Origin: Qipengyuania huizhouensis
GTDB taxonomy: Bacteria > Pseudomonadota > Alphaproteobacteria > Sphingomonadales > Sphingomonadaceae
Direction of reading: 5' to 3'
Assembly (NCBI RefSeq): GCF_019711635.1
Contig: NZ_JAIGNT010000001.1
Location: 62,001 to 126,000, forward strand
Length of the DNA stretch: 64,000 nt
Within the stretch, counting starts at the first letter, position 1; each line of letters opens with the position of its first letter. The translations under genes were made by a program, and so were the position numbers. Below the pieces are notes generated by a model. That model did not search any database, was not told the origin of the DNA, and saw only the letters and a list, made by a program, of their open reading frames with translations. Positions 35,982 to 44,618 of the stretch are shown piece by piece.

Positions 35982-38891
35982 TTAGAACTTGAAGTTCACC
36001 GAAACGAAGAAGTCGCGACCGAGTACGTCGTAGGTGCTCGGATAGGTGTTTCCCTGCTCCTGGTTGTCGCCGAGCAGCGTACCATCGTTGTTATTTGTCA
36101 CAACACCATTGGCATCGAAGCGGGGCGTCATCGGCAGTTTGTCGAGGATGTTGTTCACACCGAAGGTCAACGTCATCGCTTCGCTGGCCATATAGGAGAA
36201 GGTCAGGTCGAAAAGATCATATGCTGGGATACGTTCCGCACCGTTGAACTCCGAGAAATCGACCGAAGCCTCGTCATCGTCGACGCCCGACAGGTGACGC
36301 CAGCGGATCGAGGTCGTCAGCGGACCATCGATGAACGAGGCACGCGTCGTCCACTTGAACGTCGGTGTAGGTTCACCGCAGTTCAGACCGAACACCCCTG
36401 CGCAATCCAGCAGGTCTGCACCAGGAAATGCGAGGAAGCTGGATTCTTCAGTCCACGTTCCCAGGAACGAGATGTTGAAATCCTGCTCACCCGTATCTGT
36501 CAGCAGAGAGAACGGAAGCACCGTGCTGTAGGTCGCCTGAAGGTCGACACCGGACACGTTAAGTGTTGCAATGTTCTGACCACCAAGAGCCGGCGGGTTT
36601 GACGTCGTGATAACGCCAGCCGAGTTGCGAACCGAGGATCCGTCAGACGGGAAGAAAGGCGCACAGATCGGATCGTTCGGGTCCTGGATCTGGTTGAAGC
36701 AGAGGTTGAACGTCTGCTGCAGCGAGATCGTGCTGATGGCGTCTTCGATTTCGATGTCGAAATAGTCGGCCGTCAGCGTGAAGCCCGGGAAGAACGTCGG
36801 CTGGAAGACCACACCTGCGGTCCAGCTGGTCGATGTTTCTTCCTGCAGGTTCGGGTTGCCGCCGAAAGTCGCAGGAATCTGCGTATTCAACTGGATCGCA
36901 GGATCGCCGAGGCTGCCCACCGGGACGCCGCTCGCGAGACACATATCACGGAGCCCGCCCGAAGTTGCCGCAGCGGTGCCGCAAGGATCGGTTGCACCCG
37001 GGAAACCGATTGCCTGGCCGCCGAAGAGTTCGCCGACGTTCGGCGCACGGACGGCGCGCTGGTATTGACCACGGAGCGTGACGTCCGGAATCGGCGAGAA
37101 CTCAACGCCGCCGGCATAGGTCCACACACCACCTACTGCATCAAGCGAGTAATCCGAGTAACGAGCCGCGCCGGTCAGTTCGAGACGCGCACTGCCAAAT
37201 TCGATCGGAACGTTAAGTTCGGCGAATGCCTCCTTGACGTCATACGAACCAGCAGTCGGATTACCGGCGTTGAAGCCGATAACGTCACCCGAGGCAAGGG
37301 CGGTATCTGGGATGAATTGCGAACCGACCTTGCGGTATTCGCCGCCGAGGGCAAATGCAACCGGCTCCGAATTCTCACCGATGGCGAAATCACCAAAAGT
37401 ACCGGAGATGGCTGCGTTGGCCACTTCCTGGGTCGATACGTCGCCATTCTGGGCAAGGATCGAGATCTGATCGACCATTTCCGGAGTCAGCGTGTTCGGA
37501 CCGAAGATGTTGATTGCCGGATCGGTGCCGTCAAGACCGCGCTGGAAAGCACTGCGCGAGATGTTACCCGCCTGGACGTTGGCATTACGCGTACGCGAAT
37601 ACGTGTAATATGCGTCGTAGCTCAGGTAATCGTTGATCGGACCGCGAAGACCGGCGAGAACACGGAACGCGTTTCGCTCGTCCAGACTGTTGCGTGAACC
37701 GGTTTCGACGGTACGGCGCTGCAAAAACAGGTTGATGATATCGTCGGCATCGCCTTCCTGTTCTTCCAGCTGCTGGAGCTGGGCGAAATCAGCCGGGTCA
37801 AGGAAGTCCTGCACCGCACCGAGAGACACGTCGAAATCGCCAGTGACCGGAGTCGCGGCGAGTTCCTGAGCAACGCGGTTGTTGACGAAAGCGACTTCGG
37901 TGTAGGCCGTGTGGCCACCTCCGATATCGTAGTCCGCATAACCACCGATCAGGTAACGTTCCTGCGGCAGCTGCAGGTAGTTTGCCGGGGCGTAGTTATA
38001 GAGATCTCCAGCGCGCGTACGGAAGTTACCCGGCTCGTCGAACACGACGGCACCATTGGCATCAAAATCGGTGCCAGTGGTGTCGCTATCACCGAAATAA
38101 CGGATAACGCCCTGCGGAAGGGTCGAGGAACCGAACTGCTGCAACGGAGCACTCGATGTCTCGCCCCCCAGGGCGAAGTTCGAGAATTCGCGGTCACCCT
38201 GGAAGATCGACGAACGGTTGTAGTACTCGGCGTACACAGTTGCGTTACCACGACCGTCGTCAAACGAGGTACCGATTGCACCGTGCACTTCGTAACGGGC
38301 GCCATCACCACGTTCGGTGATCGAGTACTGGCCGCCCAGTTCGATGCCTTCGACGTTCTTGAGGCGGAAGTTGACCACACCGGCCATAGCGTCCGAACCG
38401 TAAACGGCCGACGCACCACCGGTCACCACGTCGACGCTGTCGAGCAGGAAGCTCGGAATGGTGTTGAGATCGACGATCTGCGCCGTGTTGTAGGACATCC
38501 AGCGGCGTCCGTTCACGAGAACCAGCGTACGTGCTGCGCCGAGGCCACGAAGGTTCAGCGTTGCAGCGCCGTCACCCGGATTGTTCGAGAAGGAAGTCGT
38601 GCCCGGAACAACCTGCGGCAGGGTGTTGACGACGTTTTCGACGTTGACCGTACCCGACAGTTCGAATTCTTCGTCCTGGACGACCGCAACCGGAGCAGCC
38701 GTTTCGACGTTGCGGCGCGCAATACGCGAACCGGTGACGATAATCGGCGCGATTTCCGCATCGGCAGCGCCCGGCTCGGTTGCGGGTTCGTTAACCTGAT
38801 CATCGACCTGCGCATAAGCAGGCGAGACAATCATGGCACCGGCCATGATGGTGCCCGTCAGCAACGCGGCTTTGTTAAACTTGTAAGACAT
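35982..38891 (-). CDS. TonB-dependent receptor, about 970 residues
   Basis: 969 residues: signal peptide (KAALLTGTIMAGAMIVSPAYAQ), the segment IIVTGSRI (50-57) at the usual TonB-box/plug junction, a plug domain with LNLRGLGAARTLVLVNGRRW and GGASAVYGSDAMAGVVNFRL, and a C-terminal barrel ending DVLGRDFFVSVNFKF with terminal Phe. This large type, rich in Asn/Gly loops, is used in sphingomonads and Caulobacter for organic ligands. The ligand is unknown. GAGGGGATAG precedes the ATG at 38891. A strong terminator follows. Confidence 0.92.
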   Translation of the reverse strand: MSYKFNKAALLTGTIMAGAMIVSPAYAQVDDQVNEPATEPGAADAEIAPIIVTGSRIARRNVETAAPVAVVQDEEFELSGTVNVENVVNTLPQVVPGTTSFSNNPGDGAATLNLRGLGAARTLVLVNGRRWMSYNTAQIVDLNTIPSFLLDSVDVVTGGASAVYGSDAMAGVVNFRLKNVEGIELGGQYSITERGDGARYEVHGAIGTSFDDGRGNATVYAEYYNRSSIFQGDREFSNFALGGETSSAPLQQFGSSTLPQGVIRYFGDSDTTGTDFDANGAVVFDEPGNFRTRAGDLYNYAPANYLQLPQERYLIGGYADYDIGGGHTAYTEVAFVNNRVAQELAATPVTGDFDVSLGAVQDFLDPADFAQLQQLEEQEGDADDIINLFLQRRTVETGSRNSLDERNAFRVLAGLRGPINDYLSYDAYYTYSRTRNANVQAGNISRSAFQRGLDGTDPAINIFGPNTLTPEMVDQISILAQNGDVSTQEVANAAISGTFGDFAIGENSEPVAFALGGEYRKVGSQFIPDTALASGDVIGFNAGNPTAGSYDVKEAFAELNVPIEFGSARLELTGAARYSDYSLDAVGGVWTYAGGVEFSPIPDVTLRGQYQRAVRAPNVGELFGGQAIGFPGATDPCGTAAATSGGLRDMCLASGVPVGSLGDPAIQLNTQIPATFGGNPNLQEETSTSWTAGVVFQPTFFPGFTLTADYFDIEIEDAISTISLQQTFNLCFNQIQDPNDPICAPFFPSDGSSVRNSAGVITTSNPPALGGQNIATLNVSGVDLQATYSTVLPFSLLTDTGEQDFNISFLGTWTEESSFLAFPGADLLDCAGVFGLNCGEPTPTFKWTTRASFIDGPLTTSIRWRHLSGVDDDEASVDFSEFNGAERIPAYDLFDLTFSYMASEAMTLTFGVNNILDKLPMTPRFDANGVVTNNNDGTLLGDNQEQGNTYPSTYDVLGRDFFVSVNFKF

Positions 38892-39033
38892 TTCTATCCC
38901 CTCTGAGGAGGACGCCATACCGACGTCCCATAAGAAAGTTGATCCAGAAACTACTCTGAATATGCGGGGCGTACTTCAACGGCACGTTCCACTGCAATCT
39001 CCGATGCGAGCAAGCGACATGGAATTTTGCGAG

Positions 39034-39051
39034 TGTGACAATGGAGTCACA
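39034..39051. promoter_or_regulatory. Perfect inverted repeat between a TonB receptor gene and the divergent gene
   Basis: TGTGAC-AATGGA-GTCACA, six-base perfect arms with a six-base spacer, between the divergent starts at 38891 and 39115. It looks like a dimeric regulator site. The half sites resemble CRP (TGTGA/TCACA), but the gap between them is eight bases rather than the usual six. Confidence 0.4.
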
Positions 39052-39114
39052 GTTGACTTTGTGGCGTAATTCCCGGTCAATACGCTTGTCGACCAAGGAT
39101 GGAGAGGCTTCCCA

Positions 39115-39651
39115 GTGACATATATCAGCGCACATGTGGCCCGGATGGGGCTTGTCCTTTTGACCGCGGGATCTTTCTTCACCGTCCCGGCGCATGCGCA
39201 AGATAATGGAGAGGGAGCAAATCGCCTGCAGGCTCTGCGGGATTGCCGGTCAATCGCACAGGATGAAGAACGCCTTGCCTGTTTCGATGCCGCAGTTGAC
39301 AATGTGATAGCCCGTCAGGACAGCGGTGATCTGCAGGTCCTCGATCGTGAGGACGTTGAAAAGACCCGTCGGGGCCTGTTCGGATTCAGCCTTCCGAAAA
39401 TCGGAATTTTCTCTTCGGACGATGAGGACGAGAACACGATTCTCCAGTCGCGGATAACCGGCTTGCGGCGCCTGCGCAGCGATCACTGGGAAATCGAGAT
39501 TGCGGAAGGCAGTGTCTGGAGAGCAACAAATACTCCGCGCCGATTTAGACCGGAAGTCGGGGACGAAGTCGAGCTGGAAAAGGCGGCGATGACTTCTTAT
39601 TGGCTGCGTGTGGACGGGGCGCTCGGCGTCAAGGCAAGTCGCATACGATGA
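39115..39651 (+). CDS. Exported protein of unknown function
   Basis: 178 residues from a GTG at 39115 with a good GGAGAGG seven bases upstream. A signal peptide ends at about residue 29 (FFTVPAHAQ). The mature N-terminus has CRSIAQDEERLACFDAAVD with a cysteine pair (Cys44, Cys56), a pattern I know from many small alphaproteobacterial periplasmic proteins. Beta-strand-like C-terminal half (SHWEIEIAEGSVWRA-like, VGDEVELEKAAMTSYWLRV). No enzyme motif. It lies upstream of the sulfotransferase-like gene, 65 bases apart. Confidence 0.75.
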   Translation: MTYISAHVARMGLVLLTAGSFFTVPAHAQDNGEGANRLQALRDCRSIAQDEERLACFDAAVDNVIARQDSGDLQVLDREDVEKTRRGLFGFSLPKIGIFSSDDEDENTILQSRITGLRRLRSDHWEIEIAEGSVWRATNTPRRFRPEVGDEVELEKAAMTSYWLRVDGALGVKASRIR

Positions 39652-39716
39652 TTATGGCCTGCGCGCGAACAGACTCCTGAATTCATGGCTCCGACGGACG
39701 GTCTCCCACTCGAGTT

Positions 39717-40691
39717 ATGACCTCAGACATCGAGTCCAATCCTGAATGGATACCGCACGCTCTCAATATGGAGACTCGAAGTGTAGAGTTCCTCCGGGTT
39801 CCCGAGGAAAGGTATTCTGCACCCGGGTTCCTCTTTGAATACGCACCGACAGACCCCGCCGACCGAAGGTCGGTATCGTTCGATCAGGTGATCGAAATGA
39901 AAGTCGAGGTTTTGCCTCTTCACTTCATTTTCCACACGGCGTTCTGTCGTTCGACACTGCTGGCCCGGGCGTTGAACATACCGGGTATTTCGCTAGGGAT
40001 GAGCGAACCCGGTATCATTGCAAGCCTTGCATCCGGTGGGGCCAAGGCCGAGCCGCTTATAGCGCCATTGCTGCAGTTGCTGGGCAGGAAGAGGCCCGGC
40101 ATCGATGCAGTCTTCGTTAAGCCGACAAATCATGCCAATCGCCTGATTCCGGCTCTCCTGAGAGCACAACCCGATGCGCGCACAGTGCTGATGACCAATC
40201 CGGTCTCCTCATTCCTGCAGAGCGTCCGCAAGCGCGGCCTCATGGGTCATCGCTGGGGCCGCCGCCTGTATCTCGAAATGCAGAGCTATGCGGGCATAGA
40301 TCTTGGAATGTCGCCGGAAGAACAATTCTCGATGACCGATCTCCAGGCGGCCGGGCTGGCTTGGCTGTTGAACCAGAACTATTTCACCCGGCTTGCATCT
40401 GGTCCTTTGAAACCCCGTATCCGCACGCTGGACGGAGATTATTTCAACGAGCACCGTGGCGAAACAATCGGAGCGGTGCTGGCGTTTGCAGGTCTCGATC
40501 CTGGCGGGCCTGGATCAGAGATGCTGTCGCTGGATCATGCTTTCGCCGAGCATTCGAAACTTGGCGGGAAAGTGGACCAGCGCAACGCAGATGAAGCTGC
40601 AGCAGAGGAAATCGAGCATGTACGGCACTGGCTCGGGCTGATTGCCGGGCAACTGAAAATAACGGCTCCTGTTCCCCAGACTTTGGTCTGA
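39717..40691 (+). CDS. P-loop sulfotransferase-like protein
   Basis: 324 residues. An early phosphate-loop-like segment FHTAFCRSTLLARAL (72-86) resembles the PSB loop that binds PAPS in sulfotransferases (compare R-x-G-S/T-T-L-L). The rest has the helical alternation of this fold (LTNP-type strand, then YLEMQSY, LAWLLNQNYF). The exact substrate, and whether it truly transfers sulfate, cannot be told from sequence; some such proteins are degenerate. Between two TonB receptor genes and near the TPR-oxygenase. ATG 39717 has no strong Shine-Dalgarno sequence. Confidence 0.6.
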   Translation: MTSDIESNPEWIPHALNMETRSVEFLRVPEERYSAPGFLFEYAPTDPADRRSVSFDQVIEMKVEVLPLHFIFHTAFCRSTLLARALNIPGISLGMSEPGIIASLASGGAKAEPLIAPLLQLLGRKRPGIDAVFVKPTNHANRLIPALLRAQPDARTVLMTNPVSSFLQSVRKRGLMGHRWGRRLYLEMQSYAGIDLGMSPEEQFSMTDLQAAGLAWLLNQNYFTRLASGPLKPRIRTLDGDYFNEHRGETIGAVLAFAGLDPGGPGSEMLSLDHAFAEHSKLGGKVDQRNADEAAAEEIEHVRHWLGLIAGQLKITAPVPQTLV

Positions 40692-40762
40692 ACCCCGGGA
40701 GCCCGGTGCGGGCAGTTTGACCAACCGTTCCGCACTCCTGCGGGCATCGCTGCTGCCATCAC

Positions 40763-40796
40763 AAAAAAGCGGCCCCACACCGAAGTATGGGGCCGC
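40763..40796 (-). terminator. Rho-independent terminator of the larger TonB receptor gene
   Basis: On the minus strand: GCGGCCCCATAC, TTCG loop, GTGTGGGGCCGC, then TTTTTT. Twelve-base-pair stem with one wobble; 28 bases past the receptor stop. Confidence 0.9.
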
Positions 40797-40823
40797 CGGT
40801 TTCATTCGATCGGTAGGTCGGGC

Positions 40824-43800
40824 TTAGAACCGGACAGCGACCGAAGCGAAGTATTCACGACCGTTATAGTCATAGCCGTTGCCGATCGGAATGTTCGAGA
40901 TACCGAACACTTCGTTGGTGTCGATCAGCGGGGGGCTTTCGTCGAAGATGTTCGACACACCTACGCGGACATCGAAGCGATCGAATTCGACACGGACTGA
41001 TGCGTTGCTGACGAAGTATGCGTCTGCAAAGCCGATATCGCGGCAGAACACACCATCACCCTCGACAACGCCGTCCGGGATGAACTCGCCTGTGACCGGA
41101 TCGTTGATACCCGAACCGTTGCCGAGGCAGGTGTTTCCGATGAAGCCGGTGGGCTGTCCATCGGGACCGCGGCCGAAGGCGTCGGAAAGCGGGTCGATGC
41201 CGTCTTCCTGCTGTTCGGTTTCGCCGATGAAGCGGGTCGACCAAGTAAAGGTCACATTGTCGACCTGCGCCGAGAAGGTTCCGCGGCCTGTCCATGACGG
41301 GAAGCCGAATTCACCTGCGTCGTCATCGACGTCAGGGTTACCAAGGTCGTCGAGAACCACCGAGGTACGTTCGATCAGGTGGTTCGCCCGGAGGTTAAGC
41401 CCCAGACGAATGTCCTTACCGAAGGCAGCGACATCGGTCCTCAGGTTGGTGTTGAGGTCGATACCACGAACGGTTTCTTCGTTGATGTTAACGAAACCGG
41501 CGAAGACGTTTGTAATCAATTGACGCGATGCTGGGTCAGTGTCGTACTGAATATCATCACAGAAGCTCGAGCGTGACGATTCTTCACGAAGGAAACACTC
41601 GTTTACGACGAACTGGCCGGTCGGCTCTGCGATCGCGCCTTCAACATTGATATCGTAATAGTTGAAGTTGAAGTCGAAATCGACCGGACCGAAGCTTTCC
41701 ACGAAGGAGAAACCCGTGGTGATGGACGTCGAAGTCTCGGGATCGAGTTCGAAGCTGCCGCCCGAGGTGATTTCCACACTCGGCACCTGAACGGTGTTCG
41801 ACCCGTCGGTACCCACCGTGGTCGGATCGCGACCTTCGCGGAGGCAGTTCTCGAGTACGAACGGATCGCGATCGTCGTTCGCGGCGATATATCCACCGTT
41901 CAGAGGCGCATAGGCATCTGTTGGGACTGCGCAGGGATCGGTGATGCCGCCGAAGCCGGACTGACCGGCAAGGAACAGTTCACGCAGGTTCGGCGAACGG
42001 AAGGAGGTGCCATAGGAGAACTTCAGGAGAAGCTGTTCCACCGGACGCCAGCCGCCCTTGAGCGAGTAGGTGAAGTTCGTGCCGTAGAACTCGTCTTCGG
42101 TCACACGACCCGACAGGTTCACCCGCAGATCGTCAACCAGCGTCCGTCCGCTCATGAGCGGAAGGTCGAGTTCGCCGAAAGCTTCGTAGATGTTCTTGCT
42201 GCCCTGTGCGCCCTGGTCGGCGAAGAAGCCGAAGAACAGGCCTTCCGAAGCAACGACGTCAGGCTGTGAATTCAGCGTATCGTTGCGATATTCCGCACCG
42301 ATCACTGCCTTCGCCGTACCGCCGGGAAGCTCGAACAGGCTGCCTTGGAAGAATGCCGAAAGAACGGTCTGTTCGTAGGTCGTGTCGAAATCGCGTGTAT
42401 CGAAGAGATAGTCACGCTCTGCCTGTGTCGCAAAATCGCCCACTGCTGTCTGGTAAAGCGACGGTGCGAAGAGATTTACGGGTACACAGCCATCAAGCAC
42501 ATCGGGCTGCAGCAGATCCGGATTGGCGAAGCCGCTGGTGGCGCAAGGGCCGCCGGCTAGGACGACAGGGGTTGCACGCCCCGTGGGCGAGGTAACCGTC
42601 GGGTCCATACCGAGTGCGAGTGCAAGACGGTCATCACGGATACCGCTGCGCGACGAAGTACCTTCCGAGCGCGAATAGACGCCCGAGACATCGAAGGTCC
42701 AGTCATTGCCGGGGCCGAAGTTGATGAAAGGAAGGTCACCGCGAACGCCGAAGACGCCGCGATACTGTTCCTGCACCGTTTCGGTGAAGTTGCGATCGCC
42801 CTGTACACTTACAACCGGACGCACAGTGTAGGAAACCCCCGTCGGACGGGCGAATGCGCCGCCTTGGAAATCATAGAGCCCGTCGAACTGGTTCTGCAGA
42901 TCGCCGCAGTCGTTGTTGGCAATGTTGCAGGGGTTGAACGGGTTGCTGCCCGGAACATAGGGGAACAATTGCGGTGCGTTGCTGCGCGCGCTGACTTCGG
43001 CGCGGCTGTAGTTCGCTTCGAAGTAAGGCGTAATGCCCAAATCCCCGTCGAACGTGTATTCGCCATAGGCCATCACGTTGTAGAGGTCTTGCGGCGAAAT
43101 GAACGACGGCTCGAGATCGGTACCATTGCGAGTGACCTGCGAGAAGTCGACATCGAGCAAGCCGTCGCCATCGCGATCGACCGGATTACCGAACGCATCG
43201 AAGGCATCGGAGAAACCCGGGATGCCCGTGTTGCCGGCGATACCAGTGGTCGGGTATACGGTCTCGTCGTAATAGATCGAGCTGAAGAACAGCGGGCTGT
43301 TCGGGATGATCCGGCGTGCCGCAGCATCGATTGTGCACGGCGTGGTTACTTCGCCAATAGCACCGCCACTATCGGCGCGTGTATTGGCATCGTCCGAAAT
43401 ACCAAGCGTGCGGATTTGACCGCTGTCGGTGATTTCATAGTGCGTGTTACAACCGGCGAGGAAATCGCGGTCGCCAAGCTTGATCTCGTCACGGCGCGCA
43501 TATTCCGCACCGATGCCGAAGCTCCAGTTACTGCCAAATTTACCGAAAGCAGCGCTGATGCGGTAATCGTCGCCAGCGCCTTCTTCGTTAAGATCACCGT
43601 TGGCAAACAGTTCGATGCCATCGATATCCTTGCGCAAAACGATGTTGCCGACACCCGCAACGGCGTCCGAACCGTAAACCGACGATGCACCGTCGAGCAG
43701 AAGGTCGTAGCGTTGGACGAGCGACGAAGGGATCAGATTGATCGAAGGGTTGGTCGGCGCACCTTCCACACCCGCCGGGGCCAGACGGCGCCCGTTGATC

Positions 43801-44246
43801 AGGAGAAGGGTACGGTCGGCGCCAAGGCCACGAAGGTCGAGGGTTTGCGAACCCGGACCGTTATTCAGGACAAAGCCCTGGAAAGTCGCGTCGATTTGCG
43901 TACCAGCAGCGGATTCGCTCTGCTGAAGGATAGCAGCAGCGTCGAACTGACCGGTATCCTGCAGGGTTTCCGTTTCGAGAACCTGAAGCGGCGAGATGCT
44001 GTTGTAGGTGTCGTCACGCTGAATGCGCGAGCCGGTGACCACGATAGCTCCAGCTGTTACTTCACCCGAAGCGCCAGTACTGTCCACATCGACGACTTCA
44101 TCGTCCAGCGGATCGTTCGAGGTTACGCCATCGGCCTCTTCGTCCTGCCCGGCGTCCTGCGCCGAAACCTGACCGGCGACAGTGAGCGCCAGCGCCGAAG
44201 CCGTAAAGGCCAGACCCTTGAGAGTAGTTCTATGAATTTTTCGCAT
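40824..44246 (-). CDS. Large TonB-dependent receptor, about 1140 residues
   Basis: 1140 residues: signal peptide (LAFTASALALTVAGQVSAQ), an acidic N-terminal linker, AIVVTGSRIQRDD (67-79), a plug domain with TLDLRGLGADRTLLLINGRR and DGASSVYGSDAVAGVGNIVL, and a barrel ending GREYFASVAVRF. Both the RGLGA-RTLLLINGRR motif and its layout match the 970-residue receptor upstream, so the two are probably distant paralogues. The ligand is unknown. ATG 44246 has GGAG seven bases upstream; an in-frame ATG at 44267 is less likely. Preceded by a TTGACA promoter candidate. Confidence 0.92.
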   Translation of the reverse strand: MRKIHRTTLKGLAFTASALALTVAGQVSAQDAGQDEEADGVTSNDPLDDEVVDVDSTGASGEVTAGAIVVTGSRIQRDDTYNSISPLQVLETETLQDTGQFDAAAILQQSESAAGTQIDATFQGFVLNNGPGSQTLDLRGLGADRTLLLINGRRLAPAGVEGAPTNPSINLIPSSLVQRYDLLLDGASSVYGSDAVAGVGNIVLRKDIDGIELFANGDLNEEGAGDDYRISAAFGKFGSNWSFGIGAEYARRDEIKLGDRDFLAGCNTHYEITDSGQIRTLGISDDANTRADSGGAIGEVTTPCTIDAAARRIIPNSPLFFSSIYYDETVYPTTGIAGNTGIPGFSDAFDAFGNPVDRDGDGLLDVDFSQVTRNGTDLEPSFISPQDLYNVMAYGEYTFDGDLGITPYFEANYSRAEVSARSNAPQLFPYVPGSNPFNPCNIANNDCGDLQNQFDGLYDFQGGAFARPTGVSYTVRPVVSVQGDRNFTETVQEQYRGVFGVRGDLPFINFGPGNDWTFDVSGVYSRSEGTSSRSGIRDDRLALALGMDPTVTSPTGRATPVVLAGGPCATSGFANPDLLQPDVLDGCVPVNLFAPSLYQTAVGDFATQAERDYLFDTRDFDTTYEQTVLSAFFQGSLFELPGGTAKAVIGAEYRNDTLNSQPDVVASEGLFFGFFADQGAQGSKNIYEAFGELDLPLMSGRTLVDDLRVNLSGRVTEDEFYGTNFTYSLKGGWRPVEQLLLKFSYGTSFRSPNLRELFLAGQSGFGGITDPCAVPTDAYAPLNGGYIAANDDRDPFVLENCLREGRDPTTVGTDGSNTVQVPSVEITSGGSFELDPETSTSITTGFSFVESFGPVDFDFNFNYYDINVEGAIAEPTGQFVVNECFLREESSRSSFCDDIQYDTDPASRQLITNVFAGFVNINEETVRGIDLNTNLRTDVAAFGKDIRLGLNLRANHLIERTSVVLDDLGNPDVDDDAGEFGFPSWTGRGTFSAQVDNVTFTWSTRFIGETEQQEDGIDPLSDAFGRGPDGQPTGFIGNTCLGNGSGINDPVTGEFIPDGVVEGDGVFCRDIGFADAYFVSNASVRVEFDRFDVRVGVSNIFDESPPLIDTNEVFGISNIPIGNGYDYNGREYFASVAVRF

Positions 44247-44374
44247 TGCAAACTCCAGTCGCGACAACCGGAACTGCGCCCCTCACCCAGCGGACAACGA
44301 ATCTGCCCCCCCCCTTGTGGCGCAGGCTTGCTTGAAATGTCCGGGCGAAAAAGCCCCCAGTCCCAACTGAAGAC

Positions 44375-44403
44375 TTAGTGCGTTAACCCTTGCCGCCTGT
44401 CAA
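44375..44403 (-). promoter_or_regulatory. Housekeeping-type promoter candidate for the TonB receptor
   Basis: On the minus strand a perfect TTGACA (44403-44398) is followed, after 17 bases, by CACTAA (44380-44375), a poor -10 match. It lies about 130 bases before the receptor ATG and just past the clpB terminator. Position supports it; the -10 element is weak. Confidence 0.4.
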
Positions 44404-44446
44404 AGCACATCGGCGGTTTTGAATGGCTGTGTTGCGAAATTCCCAC

Positions 44447-44480
44447 AAAACTCCTCCACTCGCAGCTGCAAGCAGAGGAG
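44447..44480 (-). terminator. Terminator downstream of clpB
   Basis: On the minus strand CTCCTCTGCTTGC, AGCT loop, GCGAGTGGAGGAG, then TTTTG. Thirteen pairs including three G-T wobbles. About 140 bases past the clpB stop. Confidence 0.6.
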
Positions 44481-44618
44481 GTTGAGAAATATTACCTCCC
44501 TAATGAGCGGCTTCCCGATTATAAAATTTCAGAGTCACAATCCAGCACATATCGACATTCGTATGCAGCTAGCGAATCACAGGGATTGTTGCGTGCACAT
44601 GACGGGCTCCATCATCTA

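Larger units (their letters stand above)
44247..44618. other. 372-base region without a gene between clpB and the TonB receptor gene
   Basis: Both flanking genes are on the minus strand. The region contains a terminator for clpB (44447-44480), a promoter candidate for the receptor (44375-44403) and a run of eight C at about 44307-44314. I see no further gene, RNA gene or repeat. Confidence 0.6.

Noticed and set aside
39034..39051. Canonical CRP site
   Set aside because: Half sites match, but the gap is eight bases instead of six; kept only as an unassigned palindrome.
42864..44378. 504-codon plus-strand frame opposite the larger TonB receptor
   Set aside because: Antisense shadow of the receptor, whose plug motifs and terminator are clear; no Shine-Dalgarno sequence or domain in the antisense frame.
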